64,000 nt of DNA, taken from Amycolatopsis eburnea. Lineage in GTDB: Bacteria > Actinomycetota > Actinomycetes > Mycobacteriales > Pseudonocardiaceae. The translations under genes were made by a program, and so were the position numbers. The notes under the pieces were generated by a model that worked only from the letters and a program-made list of their open reading frames with translations, was not told the origin of the DNA and searched no databases. The DNA lies in assembly GCF_003937945.1 (NCBI RefSeq), contig NZ_RSEC01000061.1, positions 496,001-560,000 of the forward strand, read 5' to 3'. Of the stretch, positions 50,181-58,603 are shown piece by piece. The first letter of the stretch is position 1. Each line of letters starts with the position of its first letter.

Positions 50181-51062
50181 ATGGACACGCGTCAGCTCGA
50201 ATACTTCGTCGCCGTCGCCGAGGAACTCAGCTTCACCCGGGCCGCCCAGCGGGTGTTCGCGGTGCAGTCCACCGTGTCCGCCGCCGTGCGGTCCCTCGAA
50301 GCCGAGCTCGGCACGCGGCTGTTCGACCGGTCCACCCGCCGGGTCGCGCTTTCGGCGGCGGGCACGGCGTTCCTGCCCGAAGCCAAGGCCGCGATCGAGG
50401 CGCTCGAACGGGCGCGCGCGACCGTCCAGGAGGCGTCGGAAGGCCTGCGCGGCAGCCTCCGGATCGGCACGCTGACGTCCGTCGGCGGTGTCGACCTGCC
50501 CGGGCTGCTCGGGGCGTTCCACCGGCGCTACCCGCTGGTGGACATCCACGTGGCGGTGTCGATCACCGGGTCCACCGGCCTGGCCGACGAGGTCCGCCAG
50601 GGCCGCCTCGACGTCGCGCTGGTGGGCCTGCCCGAGTCCGATCTCGCCGGGCTGGACGTGCTGCGGCTCGACACGCGGCCGTTCGTCGTGGTGCTGCCGG
50701 CCACGCACCGGCTCGCGGCGCGGAAGGCGGTCCGCCTGGCCGACCTCGCCGGCGAGGCCTTCATCGACACGCCGCGCGGGTTCGGCAACCGGGTGCTGCT
50801 GGACCGCGCCTTCGACGCGCTCGGCTCGCCGCGGCGGGTCACCGTCGAGGTCGCGGACCTGCGCCCGGTGCCGGAGTACGTGCGCGCCGGGCTCGGCGTC
50901 GCGGTCATCCCGGACACGTCGGTGCCGGCCGGGCCGGACGTCGTGGTCCGGCCGCTGGCGGGTGCCGGGCTCGACTGGCCGCTCAACCTGGTCACCGCCG
51001 GGGCGAAGCCGCCGAGCCGGGCGCTGCGGACGCTGCTCGACCTCGTCGAGAGCGGTATTTGA
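50181..51062 (+). CDS. LysR-family transcriptional regulator
   Basis: 293 residues: N-terminal LysR HTH (about 2-60, FTRAAQRVFAVQSTVSAAVRSLE) and the two-lobed effector domain (about 90-290). Normal length. Divergent from the MFS gene across an inverted repeat that fits a LysR site. The ATG has no Shine-Dalgarno. Its stop codon lies inside the -35 of the next gene. Confidence 0.92.
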   Translation: MDTRQLEYFVAVAEELSFTRAAQRVFAVQSTVSAAVRSLEAELGTRLFDRSTRRVALSAAGTAFLPEAKAAIEALERARATVQEASEGLRGSLRIGTLTSVGGVDLPGLLGAFHRRYPLVDIHVAVSITGSTGLADEVRQGRLDVALVGLPESDLAGLDVLRLDTRPFVVVLPATHRLAARKAVRLADLAGEAFIDTPRGFGNRVLLDRAFDALGSPRRVTVEVADLRPVPEYVRAGLGVAVIPDTSVPAGPDVVVRPLAGAGLDWPLNLVTAGAKPPSRALRTLLDLVESGI

Positions 51063-51087
51063 ACGCGTTCAACTCTTTCGGTACGGT
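51059..51087 (+). promoter_or_regulatory. Leaderless promoter of the SDR gene with overlapping palindrome
   Basis: TTGAAC (51059-51064), 17 bp, TACGGT (51082-51087), then 6 nt to GTG 51094. The perfect palindrome TTGAACGCGTTCAA (51059-51072) covers the -35 and the lysR stop codon (51060-51062). Confidence 0.6.
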
Positions 51088-51093
51088 GGGCTC

Positions 51094-52053
51094 GTGAAGG
51101 TTGTGATACCGGGCGGGACCGGCCACCTGGGGCGCGTGCTGAGCCGCGCGTGGGCCGGGAACGGGCACGAAGTCGTCGTCCTGACCCGAGGGGAAGCCAC
51201 CGCGGCGCCGGGCATCCGGCACGTCCGCTGGGACGGGCGGAGCGCGGGTCCGTGGACGCGCGAGGTTGACGGCAGCGACGTCGTCGTCAACCTGGCCGGC
51301 CGGTCGGTGAACTGCCGCTACACCCGCGCGAACCTGCGGGAGATGTGGAACTCCCGCATCGACTCGGCCCGCGTCGTCGGTGGCGCGATCGAGCGCGCGG
51401 AGCGGCCACCGCGGGTCTGGCTGCAGATGAGCACCGCGACGATCTACGCCCACCGCCACGACGCCCCGAACGACGAAACCACCGGCGTCCTGGGCGGCGC
51501 CGAGCCCGGCGTGCCGGCGTACTGGTCCTACAGCGTCGACATCGCCCGGGCGTGGGAGCGCGAGCAGGAGGTCGCCGCGACGCCGCGCACGCGCAAGGTC
51601 GCGCTGCGGACGGCGATGGTGATGAGCCGCGAGCCCGGCGGCGCGTTCGAGATGCTGCGGCGCCTGACGCGGCTGGGCCTGGGCGGCCCGGTCGCCGGCG
51701 GTGCGCAGTACATGTCGTGGATTCACGAGGCCGACCTGCTGCGGGCGATCGACTTCCTGATCGAGCGCGACGAGCTGAGCGGGCCGGTGAACCTGGCGGC
51801 GCCGGAACCGTTGCCGTACCGGGATTTCCTGCGGGCGCTGCGCGCGGCCGCGGGCGTCCCGGTCGGCCTCCCGGCGACGCGCTGGATGGCGGCGCTCGGC
51901 GCGTTCGTGCTGCGCAGCGACCCGGAGCTGCTGCTGAAGAGCCGTTTCGTGGTCCCGGGCCGGCTCCTGGACGCGGGTTTCGAGTTCGGCTTCCCGTCCT
52001 GGCCCGCCGCGGCGGCGGACCTGCTGCACGGTCCACTCAGGACGGTCAGCTGA
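51094..52053 (+). CDS. SDR-family NAD-dependent epimerase/dehydratase (TIGR01777 type)
   Basis: 319 residues: Rossmann motif VVIPGGTGHLGRVLSRAW at the N-terminus, VVNLAGRSVNCRYT, and a C-terminal DUF1731-like tail (LPATRWMAALGAFVLRSDPELLLKS). This matches the YfcH/TIGR01777 atypical SDR group, whose substrates are unknown. Transcription appears leaderless from a palindrome-bearing promoter. The 3' end overlaps the PucR-like gene by 8 bp. Confidence 0.88.
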   Translation: MKVVIPGGTGHLGRVLSRAWAGNGHEVVVLTRGEATAAPGIRHVRWDGRSAGPWTREVDGSDVVVNLAGRSVNCRYTRANLREMWNSRIDSARVVGGAIERAERPPRVWLQMSTATIYAHRHDAPNDETTGVLGGAEPGVPAYWSYSVDIARAWEREQEVAATPRTRKVALRTAMVMSREPGGAFEMLRRLTRLGLGGPVAGGAQYMSWIHEADLLRAIDFLIERDELSGPVNLAAPEPLPYRDFLRALRAAAGVPVGLPATRWMAALGAFVLRSDPELLLKSRFVVPGRLLDAGFEFGFPSWPAAAADLLHGPLRTVS

Positions 52054-53086
52054 GCTCGGCGTTGTCCCGCAGCCGCCGCAGCATCAGCGCGAGGTGCAGC
52101 CGGAACCGCCCGGCGGGCGTGTCGACGTCGAAGCCGAGCACGGCCGCGGCCCGCGCGAGCCGGGCCGGCATGGTGCTGTGGTGCCGGTGCAGCACGGCGG
52201 CCGCCTTGCGGGCCGAGCCGGTGGCGCACAGGGCCGAGAGCGCGGCGAGGGTGTCTCCGCCGTGGGGTTCGGCGGCGAGCCGGTCGAGGGCCTGGACATC
52301 GGGGAGATCGGCCGGAGCCAGTTTGCCGTCGAGGGCGGCGAGGCTGCCGAGCTGCTCCCACCGGACCACGGGGTCGTCGTCGGAGGTGAACCGGAGCGCG
52401 GTGCGCGCGGCGACCCAGGAACGGGCGACCTCGATGGCGGGCACGGCCGGGCCGACGCCCATCCGGCGGGCGGCAGCCGCGTGACCGTTCGCTTGGCCGC
52501 CGTCCGGAATCGGGTCCGCCTCCGCCGTCAGCACCGCCCGCACCGTTCCCAGCACCGCCGACCGCCCCGCCGGTCCCTCCCCGCCGACCGTCGCCAGCAC
52601 CCGCAACCGGGCCGACGGGCCGAACCCGAGCAGGTGCAGCGCCCGCGAGCGCTCCGCGGTCCCGGCCTCCTCCGACAGCGCCAGCTCCACCAGTGCCGGG
52701 TCGCCCAGCTCGGGTCGCGGGACCCCCGAATGCTCCAGCAGGATCGCCGTCGCGATCGCGAACCGCTCCAGCAGCATGTCGTCGAGCGGCAGCGGTGCGC
52801 CCGCGCGGGCCACCCACACCACCACCCCGCCCTCCAGCTCGCGCGCCGCCGAGCCGGGCGGGGCCGTGCCGGGGGCGGAAACCCCGGTGCCGGGGGCCGC
52901 GCGCAGGGACAGGCCGCGGCCGGGCGCGTGCACGCCGACCGGGCAGCCGGCGAGGTCGGCCGTGCTGCGCGTCAGGGTGTCGAGGTCCGCGCGGGCGGTG
53001 ATCAGGCGGTCGAAGAACCCGATCACCCGTACGGCGTTCTCGGCGTCGGCATCGAGCCCGGACAGCCGCAGCAGCAGCCCCTTCAT
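52046..53086 (-). CDS. PucR-like helix-turn-helix regulator
   Basis: 346 residues: an N-terminal GAF-like sensor part (LTRSTADLAGCPVGVHAPGRG) and a C-terminal PucR HTH (about 285-340, KAAAVLHRHHSTMPARLARAAAVLG). The HTH_30 domain at the C-terminus is the family mark; ligand and targets are unknown. ATG 53086 is used; the frame is open further upstream but without similarity. Divergent from the esterase gene. Confidence 0.82.
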   Translation of the reverse strand: MKGLLLRLSGLDADAENAVRVIGFFDRLITARADLDTLTRSTADLAGCPVGVHAPGRGLSLRAAPGTGVSAPGTAPPGSAARELEGGVVVWVARAGAPLPLDDMLLERFAIATAILLEHSGVPRPELGDPALVELALSEEAGTAERSRALHLLGFGPSARLRVLATVGGEGPAGRSAVLGTVRAVLTAEADPIPDGGQANGHAAAARRMGVGPAVPAIEVARSWVAARTALRFTSDDDPVVRWEQLGSLAALDGKLAPADLPDVQALDRLAAEPHGGDTLAALSALCATGSARKAAAVLHRHHSTMPARLARAAAVLGFDVDTPAGRFRLHLALMLRRLRDNAELS

Positions 53087-53190
53087 GCCGTCACGATAGG
53101 CGCGCCCGCCGCCGGATGGCGAGTTCCGGGGCGCCAACGCCCGCCGCGTGGCGGTGGTCCGCGGGCAGGCGGCGGCCGATGATCGGTGCC

Positions 53191-54141
53191 ATGACCTACG
53201 CGATCGACCCCGAGCTGCTGCCCTGGCTGGACATGCTGCCGGCGGTGAGCCTGACCGACCACGAATCCCTGCTGGCCGCGCGATCTTCCATGTCCCAGCT
53301 GGGAGAAGTCCTCCCGAGCTACGAGCCGACGACCGCGATCGACGTCCGGGACACCGCCGTCCCCGGCCCGTCGGACGCGCCCGACGTGCCGGTGCGCGTC
53401 TACCGCCCGGCCGGCCGCACCGAAGCCGTGCCCGGCCTGCTCTACATCCACGGCGGCGGCTTCGTCCTCGGCGACCTGGACATGTTCCACACCTCGCTGC
53501 TGCGGCTGGTCGACGAGCTGGGCATCGTGATCGTGTCGGTCGACTACCGGCTGGCGCCCGAGCACCCGTTCCCGGCGCCGGTCGAAGACTGCTACGCGGC
53601 CCTCACCTGGCTCGAAGCCAAGGCGGACGAGCTGGGGGTCGACCCGGGCCGCCTCGGCGTCGCCGGCGAGAGCGCGGGTGGCGGGCTCTCCGCGGCCGTC
53701 GCGCTGCTGGCCCGGGATCGCGGCGGGCCGGCGCTGGCTTTCCAGTACCTCGGCATCCCGGAACTCGACGACCGGCTCGGCACCCCGTCGATGCGCGCCT
53801 ACACCGACACCCCGGTGTGGAACCGGCCGAACGCGGTCTTCAGCTGGACGAGCTACCTCGGCGCGGAACCGGGCGGCGAAGGCGTTTCCCCGTACGCGGC
53901 CCCGGCGCGCGCGACCGACCTGGCCGGCCTGCCGCCCGCGTTCGTGACGACGTGCCAGTTCGACCCGCTGCGCGACGAAGGCATCGACTACGCCCAGCGC
54001 CTGGCCCACGCCGGTGTCGCGGTCGAGTTCCGCCACTACCCGGGCACGTTCCACGGCTCGAGCATGGTCGAGGCGGCGGGGATCTCGCGGCGGATGTTCG
54101 CCGACGAGGTCGAAGCCCTGCGCCGCGGCCTGCGCGTCTGA
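53191..54141 (+). CDS. Alpha/beta hydrolase, HSL-type esterase
   Basis: 316 residues, hormone-sensitive-lipase family: oxyanion motif YIHGGGFVLGD, nucleophile GESAGGG (Ser), Asp in CQFDPLRDEG and His in GTFHGSS. It has no signal peptide, so it is cytoplasmic. It hydrolyses short acyl esters or is a xenobiotic esterase. ATG 53191 is the most likely start (others in frame at 53179). The stop is one base from the stop of the converging kinase gene. Confidence 0.9.
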   Translation: MTYAIDPELLPWLDMLPAVSLTDHESLLAARSSMSQLGEVLPSYEPTTAIDVRDTAVPGPSDAPDVPVRVYRPAGRTEAVPGLLYIHGGGFVLGDLDMFHTSLLRLVDELGIVIVSVDYRLAPEHPFPAPVEDCYAALTWLEAKADELGVDPGRLGVAGESAGGGLSAAVALLARDRGGPALAFQYLGIPELDDRLGTPSMRAYTDTPVWNRPNAVFSWTSYLGAEPGGEGVSPYAAPARATDLAGLPPAFVTTCQFDPLRDEGIDYAQRLAHAGVAVEFRHYPGTFHGSSMVEAAGISRRMFADEVEALRRGLRV

Positions 54142-54142
54142 C

Positions 54143-55918
54143 TCACGGCAGCTTGCCCACCACGGCTTTGCCCGCCGCCACCGCCGCGTCGCAGGCGCCG
54201 CCGCCCGGCTTCGTCGCGAAGAGCCGGACGTGCTCCGCCTGCTTCGCGTCGAACTGGCGGTGGTTCCACGTCACCGTGCAGCTGTCGCCGGTTTCGCGGC
54301 GGGTGGCCGGCACCCCGCCGAGGTCGACCGGGCTGCCTTCCTCCGGGACCACCGTCAGCTTCTCGAAGGTCAGCCGCAGCGACGTCGTGGCCGTCCACTC
54401 GCACTCGCGGAGGCGGTTCAGCGTCACCTGGCGGACGGGCCCGAGTACCGCCTCGGGTTTCTCCAGCGCCTGGCACGGATCCAGCGCGAGCAGCGTCCCG
54501 GGCGGCAGCGCGTAGCCGATCCCGCCGTCGCGGAGCCGCTGGAGCACCGTGCCGAGCGCGGTTTTCGCCAGCGCGCACGTCTTCGCCAGCGCCGTCACGC
54601 CGAGTTCGGGCTGGGCGGGGAGCTGGACACTGGCGTCGCACGTGCTCCCGCTGATCTCGGAGAACAGCACCGGCCGGCCGTCGAGGTCCTCGGCGGGCCG
54701 GCCGCCTTCGACGTAGATGCGCTCGCCCAGCTTGACGCCGATCTTCGCGCCGGAGCGCGTTTCGTACTCGCAGCGGTCGAAGTACATCGGGTCCGGCTCG
54801 GCCCGCAGCTTGCCCGCGTCCGCGACCGGCACGCCGTCGAGCACCTGGCAGGGATCGGTGCGGCGCAACGTTTCCAGGCTCACCGGGTCCAGGTGCTGGC
54901 TCGGCGGCGGGGGATCGGCGCGGAACACCTGGAGCGCGACCAGGCTGCCCGCCGCGAGCGCGGCGACGGCGGCCAGCACCGCGACGACCGGCACCCAGCG
55001 GCGCCGGCGTGGCGGGGCGGGCAGCGGCTCGGGTACCGGCCACGCCAGCGCGGCGCGGATCGCGGAGTCCTGCGCGTCGATCAGCCGGTGCACCGGCGGC
55101 GGCCACGTCCCGGGCGGCACCGCGCCCAGGAAGTCGAGGATCTGCCGCGGCGACGGCCTTCGCGCCGGGTCCTTGGCCAGGCACGGCTCGACCAGCGCGC
55201 GCAGCTCGGGCGGCACCCCGGTCAGGTCCGGGACGGCGTGCACGACGCTGTAGAGCACCTGCGCCGTGGTCGCGCCGGTGAACGGCCCGCGCCCGGTCGC
55301 CGCCATGACGAGCAGGCCGCCGAGGGAGAAGACGTCGCTCGCCGGGGTCAGCGGGCGGCTTTCGGCCTGCTCCGGCGACATGAACGCGGGGGAGCCGACG
55401 ATGCCGCCGGTCCCGGTCAGCTCCGCCCCGCCCTCGGTGGCGCGCGCGATGCCGAAGTCGATGACGCGCGGCCCGTCGCCGGTGAGCAGGACGTTGCCGG
55501 GCTTGAGATCGCGGTGGATCAGGCCGACGCGGTGGATCTCGAGCAGTGCGCTCGCCAGCCCGACGGCGAGCCGCCGGACCGCTTCGGCCGGCAGCGGCCC
55601 GGTGGCTTCGACGGCTTCCTTCAGCGACGGCCCGGTGACGAAGACCGACGCCAGCCACGGCGTTTCGGCGTCGGGATCGGCGTCCATCACGGCCGCCGTG
55701 AACGCCCCGGAAACCCGTTGCGAGGCCACGACTTCCTGCCGGAACCGGCCGCGGAAGTGCGGGTCGCGCGCGAACTCGGCGTGCACCTGCTTGACCGCGG
55801 CGAGCCGGCCGTCCGGGGCGACGCCGAGCAGGACCCGGCCCATGCCGCCCTCGCCGAGTTCGGCGACCAGGCGGTACCTCCCGGCGACGCGGGGCTCGCC
55901 CGCTGCGAGTGGCTTCAC
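54143..55918 (-). CDS. Receptor-type Ser/Thr protein kinase 1
   Basis: 591 residues. Cytoplasmic kinase domain (about 14-265): GEGGMGRVLLG P-loop, Lys43, HRDLKPGN with Asp137, DFG 154-156, GSPAFMSPEQ. One transmembrane helix (about 309-331), then an extracellular region of about 260 residues with two Cys-containing modules, each beginning DPC(Q)xL and resembling DUF3558-like sensor domains. The GTG start overlaps the stop of the paralogous kinase upstream (GTGA at 55915-55918), and no Shine-Dalgarno is seen, so translation is coupled. Confidence 0.9.
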   Translation of the reverse strand: MKPLAAGEPRVAGRYRLVAELGEGGMGRVLLGVAPDGRLAAVKQVHAEFARDPHFRGRFRQEVVASQRVSGAFTAAVMDADPDAETPWLASVFVTGPSLKEAVEATGPLPAEAVRRLAVGLASALLEIHRVGLIHRDLKPGNVLLTGDGPRVIDFGIARATEGGAELTGTGGIVGSPAFMSPEQAESRPLTPASDVFSLGGLLVMAATGRGPFTGATTAQVLYSVVHAVPDLTGVPPELRALVEPCLAKDPARRPSPRQILDFLGAVPPGTWPPPVHRLIDAQDSAIRAALAWPVPEPLPAPPRRRRWVPVVAVLAAVAALAAGSLVALQVFRADPPPPSQHLDPVSLETLRRTDPCQVLDGVPVADAGKLRAEPDPMYFDRCEYETRSGAKIGVKLGERIYVEGGRPAEDLDGRPVLFSEISGSTCDASVQLPAQPELGVTALAKTCALAKTALGTVLQRLRDGGIGYALPPGTLLALDPCQALEKPEAVLGPVRQVTLNRLRECEWTATTSLRLTFEKLTVVPEEGSPVDLGGVPATRRETGDSCTVTWNHRQFDAKQAEHVRLFATKPGGGACDAAVAAGKAVVGKLP

Positions 55919-57786
55919 GGCTTCGGCAATCCCGGCCGGGCCGCCTTGGCGAAGTCCTGCGTCTGCCGGCAGGTCTCTTCGGGACTCAGCGAACTGGCCG
56001 AGGTGCTGTAGGCGACGGTCACGTTCTCCGACGTTCCTTCGTCGATCGGGCGGTGCGCCCAGCTGAGGCTGCACAGCACCTTCGCCGGGTTGAACCGCTT
56101 GGTGGTGTAGAAGGCGGTCACGCCGCCGAGGTCGACGGTGCCCGCCGAGTCGTAGTAGGAGTCCTTCGAGACGAACGGCCGGGTGCCGCGCTCCAGCGTC
56201 AGCGTCACCTCGCCGCCGGCCTGCCAGTGGCACTCGTGCAGGCCGTCCGGTTCGACCTTGGTGACCGGGCCGACGATCCGCTGCGCGGCGGCCGTCGTGA
56301 CGAGCCCGCAGGGGTCGACCGGCGCGAGACTTCCCGGCGGCGGCGCGGAGTTCAACGTGCGGAGGCGTTTCACCGCTTCACCGAGAGCGGCCTTCGCCAC
56401 GTCGCACGGCTTGTCGAACGCCCCGGCCGCGTCACTGGCTTCGACGCCGATCGTGGCGGCCGGCCGGTCCACCACCGGCACGGACGCGGTGCAGCGGGTC
56501 GCCTCGTCTTCGACGCTGAGCGGGCGGCCGTCGAGGTCCCCGGCGGGCGTGCCGTTGGCGGCCACCGGGCCGCCGATGGTCAGCTCCAGCCACTTGCCCT
56601 GCGCGGTCTCGTAGGTGCAGGCGAAGAAGTGCACGCCGATCTTCGGGGTGAGCTTCCCGGTCCCGGGCACCGACGGCAGCACCGCGCACGGGTCGGCCCC
56701 GCGCAGCTTGTCCGGGCCCAGCGGGTCCGGGTTCGGCGCCGACGTCGTCGCGGCCGGCGGTGGCGGGGTACTGCTCGCCGGGGCGGCGGTCGCCCCGCCG
56801 TCGCCGTTCGGCAGGGTGACGGCGGTGATCGTGCCGCCCAGCACGACGACGGCGGCCCCGGCGGCGAGCGCGACCCGCAGCCGTCGCCGCGGCTTCGGCG
56901 GCTTGGCCACGACGGCGGCGACCTCGGCCTGGCGGCGGGCGATCAGCGCGTGCACGGCGGGCGGCCACGGGCGCTGCACCGGCGGCAGCGGCCCGAGCAG
57001 TTCGAGCAGCCGCGCCGGCGCCGGCCGCCGCGCCGGGTCCTTGACCAGGCACGCCTCGGCGAGCGCGCGCAGGTCCGGCGGCAGGGCCCGCAGGTCGGGG
57101 TGCGTGTGCACGACGTTGTAGAGCGACTGCGGCGCCGACGCCCCGGCGAACGGACTGCGCCCGGTCGCGGCGAGGACCAGCAGCGCACCGAGGGAGAAGA
57201 CGTCGCTCGCCGGGGTCAGCGGCCGCCCGTCCGCCTGCTCCGGCGACATGAACGCCGGCGAGCCCAGGATGACGCCGGTGTGCGTCAGGTCGGTGTCGCC
57301 TTCCGCGGCGCGCGCGATGCCGAAGTCGATGACGCGGGGACCGTCCTCGGCGAGCAGGACGTTGCCCGGCTTGAGGTCCCGGTGCACCAGCCCGGCGCGG
57401 TGGATGCCGGCCAGCGCAGAGGCCAGCCCGGCGGCGAGGTGCCGGACCGCGGCGGGCGGCAGCGGCCCGGTCGCGTCCACGGCTTCCTGCAGCGACGGCC
57501 CGGGGACGAACACCGAGGCGAGCCACGGCGTCGGCGCGAACGGCTCGGCGTCCATCACGGCCGCGGTGTAGGCCCCCGAGACGAGCCGCGAGACCTCGAT
57601 CTCGCGGCGGAACCGCTCGCGGAACCCGGGGTCGTGCGCGAACTGCCGGTGGACCTGCTTGACGGCGGCGAGCCTGCCGTCGGGCGCGACGCCCAGCAGC
57701 ACGCGCCCCATCCCGCCCGCGCCGAGCGCGGCGAGCAGCCGGTACCGCCCGGCCCGCGCCGGTTCTCCCGGTCCCAACGGCTCCAC
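55915..57786 (-). CDS. Receptor-type Ser/Thr protein kinase 2
   Basis: 623 residues, paralogue of the next kinase with the same register: Lys43, Asp137 in HRDLKPGN, DFGIA, GSPAFMSPEQ. Transmembrane helix about 305-327, then a Pro/Thr/Ser linker and two extracellular DPCxxL modules with paired cysteines. GTG 57786 is preferred: GGAGG lies 5 nt upstream. A longer frame to 57879 would start inside a repeat element. The pair likely arose by tandem duplication; both may sense cell-envelope ligands. Confidence 0.9.
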   Translation of the reverse strand: MEPLGPGEPARAGRYRLLAALGAGGMGRVLLGVAPDGRLAAVKQVHRQFAHDPGFRERFRREIEVSRLVSGAYTAAVMDAEPFAPTPWLASVFVPGPSLQEAVDATGPLPPAAVRHLAAGLASALAGIHRAGLVHRDLKPGNVLLAEDGPRVIDFGIARAAEGDTDLTHTGVILGSPAFMSPEQADGRPLTPASDVFSLGALLVLAATGRSPFAGASAPQSLYNVVHTHPDLRALPPDLRALAEACLVKDPARRPAPARLLELLGPLPPVQRPWPPAVHALIARRQAEVAAVVAKPPKPRRRLRVALAAGAAVVVLGGTITAVTLPNGDGGATAAPASSTPPPPAATTSAPNPDPLGPDKLRGADPCAVLPSVPGTGKLTPKIGVHFFACTYETAQGKWLELTIGGPVAANGTPAGDLDGRPLSVEDEATRCTASVPVVDRPAATIGVEASDAAGAFDKPCDVAKAALGEAVKRLRTLNSAPPPGSLAPVDPCGLVTTAAAQRIVGPVTKVEPDGLHECHWQAGGEVTLTLERGTRPFVSKDSYYDSAGTVDLGGVTAFYTTKRFNPAKVLCSLSWAHRPIDEGTSENVTVAYSTSASSLSPEETCRQTQDFAKAARPGLPKP

Positions 57787-57863
57787 GCCCACCTCCGCGG
57801 GCGATGGTAGAGCGTCGGCCGGGCGCGGTGGCCCGGAACGCCCGGACCGCGCGCGCCTGCGGT

Positions 57864-57916
57864 GTCTTGAATGAGTCATTCAGGACCTCCGAAGACCTGA
57901 ATGAGTCATTCAAGAC
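57864..57916. repeat. Palindromic repeat, locus F
   Basis: Perfect 21-bp arms (57864-57884 and 57896-57916), 11-nt loop. Each arm holds the near-palindrome TGAATGAGTCATTCA (57868-57882, 57898-57912), which fits the same TGAANGRGWCNTTCA core as loci A-E. It lies in the 219-bp gap between the NTF2-like gene (its 3' side) and kinase 2 (its 5' side). Confidence 0.9.
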
Positions 57917-58005
57917 GTCGGCGGAGCCGCTGCAGAGCGAGCTGCCCCCACTTTGCCGGGACCCTGCGGCGCGCCGGGACCCCCGGACCCGGCGCGCCCC
58001 GCGGG

Positions 58006-58485
58006 TCAGGGCACGACGTCGGTGACCGTGTCCTTGACCACCTGCCACCGCCCGTGGTCCCGCACGAGCGTCAGGCTGATCGTGTAGTGCCGGTCGATGC
58101 CGTGCGAGGGCTCGAGGTAGTGCGCGTCGAGGATGGCGAAACCCATGTGGCAGCCCTCGACGACGGTGTGCGTCACCGTCCACGGCATCGAGTACTCGTA
58201 GGGCACCTTGAACTGCTCCAGCACCGGGTTCACGTTCGCGTCGTACCCGAGGTACAGGTTGCCCCGGCGGCCCACCGTGACCATGTCCCGGTGGATGATC
58301 GCGCGGTAGCGGGCCGCGTCGCGCTTGTTGTAGCTGTCCATGTCCTCCCACACGGCGTGGTCGAACGCCCGGCGGCACTCCTGCTGCCCGCCGTCGCCCT
58401 GCTCGCCGGCCGCCGCGGCGACCGGGGCGCCGAGCGCCGCCGCCGCGAGCAGCGTGCCCAGCGCCGCGTAACCCCACTTGCGCAT
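58006..58485 (-). CDS. Secreted NTF2/SnoaL-like protein
   Basis: 159 residues: signal peptide (1-27, ending AAA) and a small alpha+beta domain. WEDMDSYNKRDAARYRAIIHRDMVTVG and YTISLTLVRDHGRWQVVKD fit the NTF2/SnoaL (DUF4440-like) fold. One Cys pair (QECRRA, EGCHMG) may form a disulfide. Function unknown. ATG 58485 has GGAAGGGAAG in front; divergent from the AfsR-like gene. Confidence 0.75.
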   Translation of the reverse strand: MRKWGYAALGTLLAAAALGAPVAAAAGEQGDGGQQECRRAFDHAVWEDMDSYNKRDAARYRAIIHRDMVTVGRRGNLYLGYDANVNPVLEQFKVPYEYSMPWTVTHTVVEGCHMGFAILDAHYLEPSHGIDRHYTISLTLVRDHGRWQVVKDTVTDVVP

Positions 58486-58603
58486 CTGGTCTTCCCTTCC
58501 TCGTGGACCGGCGCCGAGGCTGCCCGGGCGGCGCATCACAGGTGCATCACTTCCGCACCGGCGCCGCGCGGAACCCCGTTAACCTCGCCCGCGGGGTGAG
58601 GTC

